Below, in pieces: positions 6,701-11,133 of a stretch of 11,133 nucleotides of DNA. The translations under genes were made by a program, and so were the position numbers. Where the stretch lies: assembly GCA_946539475.1 (NCBI GenBank), contig CAMNHM010000088.1, forward strand, positions 1-11,133. The letters are read 5' to 3'. Numbering within the stretch: the stretch's first letter is position 1; the number at the start of each line of letters is the position of its first letter. The notes beneath the pieces were generated by a model. It worked only from the letters and a program-made list of their open reading frames with translations. It was not told the DNA's origin and did no database searches. This DNA is from an uncultured Prevotellaceae bacterium. GTDB lineage: Bacteria; Bacteroidota; Bacteroidia; Bacteroidales; Bacteroidaceae.

Positions 6701-7168
6701 CTGGAACTCGCAGTCGTTGTACTCGACGAGGAGCACGAGGCCCTTGAAGTTGTCGTAGTCGTAGCGCTCGGCACGGTTGGCGGCAAGCGAGCGCTGCCTG
6801 CTGGCCGCTGTCTGCTGGCGGAGCTTGGCCATGGCGGGGCTGATGGTGGGTTGCAGGCGTCCTGTCTGCTGGAGGAAGGTATGCTCGGCGGCTGTGCGCT
6901 GTCCCTCGTCGTGGGCTACGAGCGTCGTGGGCACGAGCCTCCCTTCGTCGTCGAGGCGGGCGTAGACGTAGCCTCCGGTGGCATTGCGGGTGATGGCATA
7001 GCCGTCGGCAGTAGTGTTGTAGTGATGCCACTCGTCGCCCACGAGTCGCAGGCTGAGCGTTGTCCCGTCGGGCTGGCTGATGCGTGTGGTGCCTCGCAGC
7101 GCTGGGCGTGCCGATATCGTTGTGACGCCCAGCAACAGTAGCAGGAGGATGATGGTTGTCTTTTTCAT
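3719..7168 (-). CDS. Secreted M6-family metalloprotease with duplicated Ig/OB-like modules
   Basis: The 1,149-residue protein starts with a clear signal peptide (residues 1-20, hydrophobic core ending ISA). The M6 (immune inhibitor A-like) catalytic domain spans about 130-540. MCHEFSHVLGLPD gives zinc ligands His340 and His344, catalytic Glu341 and probable third ligand Asp350. WSLMDHG near 368-374 resembles a Met-turn, and DRDGDGVVD (263-271) looks like a calcium-binding loop. After it come two copies of a module of about 271 residues. Each has a BIG2-type Ig-like domain (552-626 and 824-897) and an OB-like domain starting DIA.F.AL (634-807 and 905-1088). The tail (1101-1149, VYTADGR to GIYVVKTS) resembles type IX secretion sorting domains, suggesting export to the cell surface or medium. 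It starts 41 bp after the GH2 gene and is probably co-transcribed with it. The target protein is unknown. Confidence 0.9.
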   Translation of the reverse strand: MKKTTIILLLLLLGVTTISARPALRGTTRISQPDGTTLSLRLVGDEWHHYNTTADGYAITRNATGGYVYARLDDEGRLVPTTLVAHDEGQRTAAEHTFLQQTGRLQPTISPAMAKLRQQTAASRQRSLAANRAERYDYDNFKGLVLLVEYNDCEFQNDDYQEIMEAMINQDDYTGTDKTNYIDPMTHQQVVCTGSMRDYFRDNSNGIFVPTFDVVGPIKINRSQYYTDVEKASDPDRKAMLSIQLMIDACTAADSEVDFSQYDRDGDGVVDMIYFIYAGLPSYIQGNDERLLWPHQSEITYLRNVRKDGVLLSRYACSTELFGYQQSGWNVLEGIGTMCHEFSHVLGLPDFYDTDNNYEGLCVSPGEWSLMDHGYDDAGRCPVGYSLYERYALGFTTPKLITQPGNFSLEAIDKSNTGYRINTPQNREYFMIENRQPNKWDKQLPASGMLVFRVDSTNNYLWNANSVNDNPDHPYYELVRAGGEYLYAGIMYLDSDTDPFPGANNVTRLDNTTQPANLRSWAGKNCELGLEGIQVNDGVVSFNVFDAYVLQSIEMQKEAMVGVGMSLQLPVTRMPDYAPYSFQWKSDNEQVVSVDQQGVITGVGEGTAVVTLTANDLLTAQCTVTVRDLPVVADIASFIALDEASEALLKLSDAQVLYTYGKDIYLRDATGSITLSGTDLNVSRNDLLTGAVYGSKTIRNRMPVLTAVSGITTATSVLTTAGSNAEPVSMPLALLDSTYYSNLVTITKAELVSDGGIYAVQGDKRYRLFNTLKVSGIKVPTDLKRRYNITAIYGTNTVAGQVINELYLMASPTAVSYKALTALTIPEELTLPEERTYQFTPGIQPAAADHYLVWTSTNEQVATISADGLLTTHARGTALIRVVNVYNDVAAECLVTVGDRTVKADIAAFKALTPGDEAQLTLTDALVVYTYKDDAYLRDASGAIRLASTGLELKAGDVLNGNVYGRYALTAGIPELQPIAGATNADSYTVTPDQAVEPREVTISSLADTDYADLVVFREVELTQVEGLTGVYIADGDRHVRIFNTFGLKSPIQTPYEGKHFNLTGILITATVGSQTVDNLALTEKAEEVQVPDAIAAIALPDDAPVAVYTADGRLVADGITYARLRQLSLQRGIYVVKTSAATFKVVKP

Positions 7169-7209
7169 ATTTGGATGCTTGAATTAAATGATGATGTGTC
7201 AGATAACGG

Positions 7210-10191
7210 TCAGTTGATCTTGGGCTTCAGCTCCTCGGGAGAGTCGTTGGTGAACATGTCGACGGGCGGCGCCTGCTTGGTGTAGAAGTCGCGGATGACG
7301 TCGGGCGAGAGCGTGATCTGAGGCTGGAAATAGGGGCTCTGCATGTAGCTAAGGATGGCGTGACGCATCTGCCGGGCTACGAGGCGGCGTTCGAGGTCGT
7401 TGGTGATGTCCATCGTCGTCATCAGCAGGCGTCCGTTCAGCACGCGCGCCTCGATGAGCATTCCCAACTTGCGGGAGACGTGCCACGTGTCGATGGGCTG
7501 TATGGGCGGCTGATAGTCGGCAGGCAGCTCCATGAGGTTCATCACCTGTGCGCGGTTGAGCAGCTCCCACCAGTTGAGGTTCGACCAGCTGTCGGTGGGG
7601 AAGTCGAAGCTGAAGAGGGGGTGGCTCTTGTCGATATAGGCGCCGGTGGTATGCGGGGGCCGCATCTTGAACCACGACGTGTTCCAGAAGACAGGCAGGT
7701 AGTGCTGGCTGACGTCGCTGCCGAGGGTGACGCGCCCTGCTGCCGTCAGCAGTACGGTGCCTCCGGCGCGCAGCGTGTCGAGGGCACGCTCGTCAAGCGT
7801 CTCGCTGATGACGACTTTTGAGGAGTCGGCAGGGAGGCTGTCGTCGAGCTCTCGGGGATATACCCAGAAGTCCCAGCGGTTTTGGATCTGGTTGCCGACG
7901 GCGACGACCATCGTCAGCTTCATCGGCCGGCTGATGTCGCTGAGCGGCACGTCGACGGTGCCCAGCGGGATGTTCTTGCCGATGGGGACGGTCCGTATGC
8001 CGATGGTGTCGCGGTAGAAGAGTGTGCGGTCGTCGCGCCATATCTCGCAGACGGCGGCCGACTCACGTATCGTGCCATAGACGGCGTTCATCATCTCGAC
8101 GGGTACTACGAGGCGCTCGTCGTTGCTGTAGACGAACTTGGGGAAGCGGGCCAGGATGACGAGCATGTTGCAGAACTCACGCCATCGGCGGGCATCGGTG
8201 TAGGGCTTCTCCTTCCAGTGTACGTTGAGCGGCCCTACGAGAGCCGAGCCCTGTCCGCTGTAGTCGTTCAGGGCCAGCAGCTGGAATCCGGCATATCCCG
8301 GCGTGCGCAGGTTGCGCTCGATCTCGTACTTGTAGCAGAGCAGTTGCAGCTGTCCGCTGGCCATGAGGAACTTCTCTGCCTGCGAGGCCATCCCGTTCTG
8401 TGCGAGGAGGTCGCGGAAGATGTCGAAGTTATAGGCTTTGTAGGCGCCGGTATAGTCGGTGGTCTCGGAGAAGTCGGGGAAGGCGCACCACTGTCCCTGC
8501 TCGTGGGCAATGATGGGCGAGTTGTTGGGCGTCGTGCCTTTGTAGTTGCGTGGGAATTCTATCTGGCTGAGGTAGTCGTCGGACGACTGTGGGGCGCTGC
8601 GATCCCAGTCGAGGCCGCGTGCCCCGCCCTTGACGTGGAACTCGGAGCCGTCGTCCCAGGCCCATCCGCCGCCGACGCTGGCACCGCAGTAGACGCGTGT
8701 GGAGTCGTACTCGTGCATCTGCCGCACCCAGTCGTTGCAGTAGCGCACCCAGTCGCCCGCCGGCTCGTTGCCTGCCGCCATCATCACGAAGGAGGGGTGA
8801 TGGCCGTATTCGTCGACGATGCGCTTCGACTCGTCCATCAGGTAGCGGTCGATGACCTGTCCGCTGCGCAGCTTCACCCCATGATTAGGCCACGTGGGCC
8901 CTTCGGGCTGGAGATAGAAGCCTACCTCGTCGGCTGCCTGGAAGGCGGCCTCGGGCGGACAGTAGCTGTGGAAGCGCATGTGGTTCAGCCCGTACTCCTT
9001 GCACTTGCGGAAAATGCGCAGCCACTCTTCCTTGTCGGTGGGAGGATAGCCTGTCTCGGGGAAGAGGCAGCTCTCGACCGTTCCGCGGAGGAAGAGGGGG
9101 CGGCCGTTGATCATCATCTGCCGGCCTTCGACGCTGATCTTCCGCAGCCCGAAGGTGGTCGTGTAGACATCCTCGCCTGCCTTGATGGTCAGCTGGTAGA
9201 GGTTGGGGCGGAACTCGTCCCACTGCTCTATATATTTCTTCATCTGGTACAGGTCGGAGTCACGCTCGATGCCTTTGGAATAGAACTCGAAGGTGACATC
9301 GTTCACACCCTCCACACTGTATCTGTGCGTCTGCAGGGCCTTGCCCGGCTTGCCGTTGATGATGGGTTCGATGCTGGCTTCGGCGTAATAGTCGTACATG
9401 GGGAAGACGCGCACCGTGGGGACGTGGTTTTCGAGCTTGACGTGAACCTTGACCTTCTTCAGGTCGGCAGAGGGTTCGATGCGCACTTGCCGGATGTTGA
9501 GCTTGTGCCATTGTGCCTGCAGCTCGATGCGGCCTGCGATGCCGTTCCAGTTGCCTTGTGTCTGGTCGGTGACGGAGTGGGAGTCCTCGCCGACGCCGAC
9601 ATTCTCGGTGCCGTTGTAGACGCGGATGCTGATCACGTTGTTCTTGCCGGCACGGACGAAGCTGGTGACGTCGTAGCGGTGGGGTGTGGAGAGCGATGTC
9701 TGATGGCCCACCTCATGACCGTTGACGAAGACGGTGGTCTCGATGTGTGGGCGCTCGAGGAAGAGGGTGATGCGGCGCCCCTTCCACTCCTTGGGCACGT
9801 AGACCTTCTTGCGATACCAGGCTGCTCCGACGTAGTGCTTCCTTGGCGTGAGGAAGAAGGGGAACTTCATCTTTCCCGTCTGGCGATACTGCTCCATGCG
9901 AGGGTTGAAGTAGAAGCTGGAGTCGTAGAGCGAGCCGGTCCACTGGGTCTTTGTCGAAAGCTCGTCGCCCTTGTCGTTTTCAATCATCGATCCGGGCAGT
10001 ATCATGTAGTCGTCGTAGTGCTGACGGAGTGTGACGGTGACGGCGTCTTTCTTTTTCTTCCCCGTTGCGGGCTCGTCGCCCATGGCAAAGTCCCACGCCC
10101 CCTCGAGTCCAAGGATGAGCTGCGCGGAGCAGGGCTGGCTGCCTAGCAGGAAGGCGAGGATGGTTGCGAAGATGTATACTGTAGGTTTCAT
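7210..10191 (-). CDS. Secreted glycoside hydrolase family 2 protein
   Basis: The 993-residue protein has a signal peptide (about 1-23, ending CSA before Gln24). A GH2 sugar-binding jelly-roll domain covers about 28-225 (VFVNGHEVGHQ, WNGIAGRIEL), an Ig-like sandwich about 230-350, and a TIM-barrel catalytic domain about 352-690, starting INGRPLFLRG. In MAAGNEPAGD, Asn475-Glu476 is the acid/base. Glu564 in IIAHEQGQW is the likely nucleophile, 88 residues later, close to the spacing in characterised GH2 enzymes. The last 300 residues form an extra region; TLRAGGTVLLTAAG (807-820) recalls a glutamine-amidotransferase-like fold. The activity (beta-galactosidase, glucuronidase, mannosidase or other) cannot be told from sequence. 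No SusC/SusD pair is present here, so it is not in a visible polysaccharide locus. It starts 25 bp after exodeoxyribonuclease III. Confidence 0.9.
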   Translation of the reverse strand: MKPTVYIFATILAFLLGSQPCSAQLILGLEGAWDFAMGDEPATGKKKKDAVTVTLRQHYDDYMILPGSMIENDKGDELSTKTQWTGSLYDSSFYFNPRMEQYRQTGKMKFPFFLTPRKHYVGAAWYRKKVYVPKEWKGRRITLFLERPHIETTVFVNGHEVGHQTSLSTPHRYDVTSFVRAGKNNVISIRVYNGTENVGVGEDSHSVTDQTQGNWNGIAGRIELQAQWHKLNIRQVRIEPSADLKKVKVHVKLENHVPTVRVFPMYDYYAEASIEPIINGKPGKALQTHRYSVEGVNDVTFEFYSKGIERDSDLYQMKKYIEQWDEFRPNLYQLTIKAGEDVYTTTFGLRKISVEGRQMMINGRPLFLRGTVESCLFPETGYPPTDKEEWLRIFRKCKEYGLNHMRFHSYCPPEAAFQAADEVGFYLQPEGPTWPNHGVKLRSGQVIDRYLMDESKRIVDEYGHHPSFVMMAAGNEPAGDWVRYCNDWVRQMHEYDSTRVYCGASVGGGWAWDDGSEFHVKGGARGLDWDRSAPQSSDDYLSQIEFPRNYKGTTPNNSPIIAHEQGQWCAFPDFSETTDYTGAYKAYNFDIFRDLLAQNGMASQAEKFLMASGQLQLLCYKYEIERNLRTPGYAGFQLLALNDYSGQGSALVGPLNVHWKEKPYTDARRWREFCNMLVILARFPKFVYSNDERLVVPVEMMNAVYGTIRESAAVCEIWRDDRTLFYRDTIGIRTVPIGKNIPLGTVDVPLSDISRPMKLTMVVAVGNQIQNRWDFWVYPRELDDSLPADSSKVVISETLDERALDTLRAGGTVLLTAAGRVTLGSDVSQHYLPVFWNTSWFKMRPPHTTGAYIDKSHPLFSFDFPTDSWSNLNWWELLNRAQVMNLMELPADYQPPIQPIDTWHVSRKLGMLIEARVLNGRLLMTTMDITNDLERRLVARQMRHAILSYMQSPYFQPQITLSPDVIRDFYTKQAPPVDMFTNDSPEELKPKIN

Positions 10192-10216
10192 GATGGCAGG
10201 GCGTTTTGGTGTGATA

Positions 10217-10969
10217 TCAGTCGAGGAGCAGCTCTACAGGACAGTGGTCGGAGCCCATGATCTGAGTGTGGATAGAGGCATCGCTGACGCGTGGGCGCAG
10301 GCGGTCGCTGACGACGAAGTAGTCGATGCGCCATCCGACGTTCTTCTGGCGGGCCTGAAAGCGGTAGCTCCACCAGGAGTAGGTCACCTCGTCGGGATGC
10401 TTCCAGCGGAAGGTATCGGTGAAGCCGCCCTGGAGCAGCTGTGTGAACTTTGCGCGTTCTTCGTCGGTGAAGCCGGCGCTGCGGCGGTTGGTCTTGGGAT
10501 TCTTGATGTCGATCTCTTCGTGGGCAACGTTCATGTCGCCACAGACGATGACGGGCTTCTGGCTGTCGAGGCGTTTCAGGTAGGCCAGGAAGTCGTCTTC
10601 CCAGCGCATGCGGTAGTCGAGGCGCCGCAGCTCGTCCTGCGAGTTAGGGGTATAGACGTTGACGAGGAAGAATTCGGGCATCTCGAGTGTGATGACGCGC
10701 CCCTCGTGGTCGTGCTCGTCGACACCGATGCCGTAGCTGACGCTGAGGGGCTCCTGGCGGGTGAAGATGGCGGTTCCGGAGTATCCTTTCTTCTCAGCCG
10801 AGTTCCAGTACGATGTGTAGCCAGGGAAGGCGAGGTCGAGCTGTCCGGGTTGCATCTTCGTCTCCTGCAGGCAGAAGAAGTCGGCATCGAGCTCGCGGAA
10901 GATGTCGCTGAATCCCTTTCCCTCGCAGGCGCGTAGGCCGTTGACATTCCAACTGATGAGTTTTGTCAT
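10217..10969 (-). CDS. xth: Exodeoxyribonuclease III (AP endonuclease)
   Basis: The 250-residue protein is a full-length member of the ExoIII/APE1 family. These cytoplasmic enzymes cut DNA at abasic sites and trim 3' blocked ends in base-excision repair. Diagnostic residues are visible: Asn8 and Asn10 in SWNVNGL, the metal ligand Glu36 in LQETK, Tyr106 in NVYTPNS, Asp145 and Asn147 in GDMNVAH, Asp216 in WRIDYF, and the terminal Asp241-His242 in GSDHCPV. Length and motif order match the family. The start at 10969 gives the conserved MTKLISWN beginning. It sits downstream of rny, separated by a strong terminator, and 25 bp upstream of the GH2 gene. No clear TAnnTTTG promoter lies in the short gap before it, so expression may depend on readthrough or on a promoter I cannot recognise. 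Confidence 0.95.
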   Translation of the reverse strand: MTKLISWNVNGLRACEGKGFSDIFRELDADFFCLQETKMQPGQLDLAFPGYTSYWNSAEKKGYSGTAIFTRQEPLSVSYGIGVDEHDHEGRVITLEMPEFFLVNVYTPNSQDELRRLDYRMRWEDDFLAYLKRLDSQKPVIVCGDMNVAHEEIDIKNPKTNRRSAGFTDEERAKFTQLLQGGFTDTFRWKHPDEVTYSWWSYRFQARQKNVGWRIDYFVVSDRLRPRVSDASIHTQIMGSDHCPVELLLD

Positions 10970-10988
10970 GCTTGCTGTCTTTTAAATG

Positions 10989-11024
10989 AAAAAAGAGAGC
11001 AGCCAGTGAAAGGACTGCCCTCTA
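10989..11024 (-). terminator. Rho-independent terminator of rny
   Basis: On the minus strand AGAGGGCAGTC (11023-11013) pairs with GGCTGCTCTCT (11004-10994) over 11 base pairs, including two G-T wobbles, around an 8-base loop. A run of six T follows (10994-10989). It lies 34 bp after the rny stop. Its end is only about 20 bp before the exodeoxyribonuclease III start, so it separates the two genes or acts as an attenuator between them. Confidence 0.88.
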
Positions 11025-11057
11025 TGGCGTTTCTTTTTCGGGTGGAGGCGCGGGGCG

Positions 11058-11133
11058 CTACTTGGCGTAGGCCACGCTGCGTGTCTCGCGGATGACGGTG
11101 ATCTTCACCTGTCCGGGATAGGTCATCTCGTTC
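11058..11133 (-). CDS. rny: Ribonuclease Y, C-terminal end only
   Basis: The last 24 codons and the stop of a leftward gene are visible, reading NEMTYPGQVKITVIRETRSV then AYAK. This closely matches the conserved C-terminus of RNase Y (YPGxIKVTVIRETRxVEYAK in many bacteria). RNase Y is a membrane-anchored endoribonuclease with KH and HD domains that starts mRNA decay. Only the extreme tail is in the window, so the domains cannot be checked. The motif is distinctive enough to make the identification fairly secure. Confidence 0.85.
   Translation of the reverse strand, partial: NEMTYPGQVKITVIRETRSVAYAK

Noticed and set aside
6284..7141. 285-codon open frame on the plus strand opposite the M6 protease
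   Set aside because: Antisense shadow: the translation is very rich in valine and aspartate, and the minus strand encodes the catalytic domain with HEFSH.
7882..10146. 754-codon open frame on the plus strand opposite the GH2 gene
   Set aside because: It is antisense to a gene with clear GH2 domains and catalytic residues. Its translation is a valine/aspartate/alanine-rich sequence with no recognisable domain, typical of the mirror frame of a GC-rich gene.
10031..10936. 301-codon open frame on the plus strand opposite xth
   Set aside because: Antisense to a full-length ExoIII with all catalytic motifs; the translation lacks any family signature.

Overview
The window looks like the chromosome of a member of the Bacteroidota, most likely Prevotella-like (Prevotellaceae). 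The evidence is a TAnnTTTG-type promoter box in front of the deaminase gene, start codons without clear Shine-Dalgarno sequences, a secreted M6 metalloprotease with a C-terminal tail resembling type IX secretion sorting domains, and a large secreted GH2 glycosidase. No database search was possible, so the genus is an inference. The genes look GC-rich, while the two gene-free stretches are more AT-rich and full of short repeats.

Layout. The left edge holds the first nine codons of a leftward gene (1-28), possibly a KilA-N-domain protein. Next is a gene-free stretch of about 1.08 kb (29-1103) between divergent promoters. It contains three different tandem arrays (periods 22, 22 and 11 bp) and several hairpins. 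A rightward pair follows: a dCMP deaminase (1104-1535) overlapping by ATGA an S41 C-terminal processing protease (1532-3250). A second gene-free stretch (3251-3718) lies between convergent genes. It holds a terminator-like hairpin, a seven-unit array of palindromic 22-bp units and another long hairpin.

The rest is leftward. In transcription order it is the tail of RNase Y (rny, 11058-11133), a clear Rho-independent terminator, exodeoxyribonuclease III (10217-10969), a GH2 glycosidase (7210-10191) and an M6 metalloprotease with a duplicated Ig/OB-like module (3719-7168). Gaps of 25 and 41 bp suggest that the last three are co-transcribed, which would join a cytoplasmic DNA-repair nuclease to two exported hydrolases.

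The most unusual observation is that sequence-unrelated arrays in both gene-free stretches share a 22-bp (or 11-bp) period. In two of them each unit is an imperfect palindrome. They resemble neither CRISPR nor any insertion sequence I know. Small ORFs running through them are best explained as by-products of the repeats.
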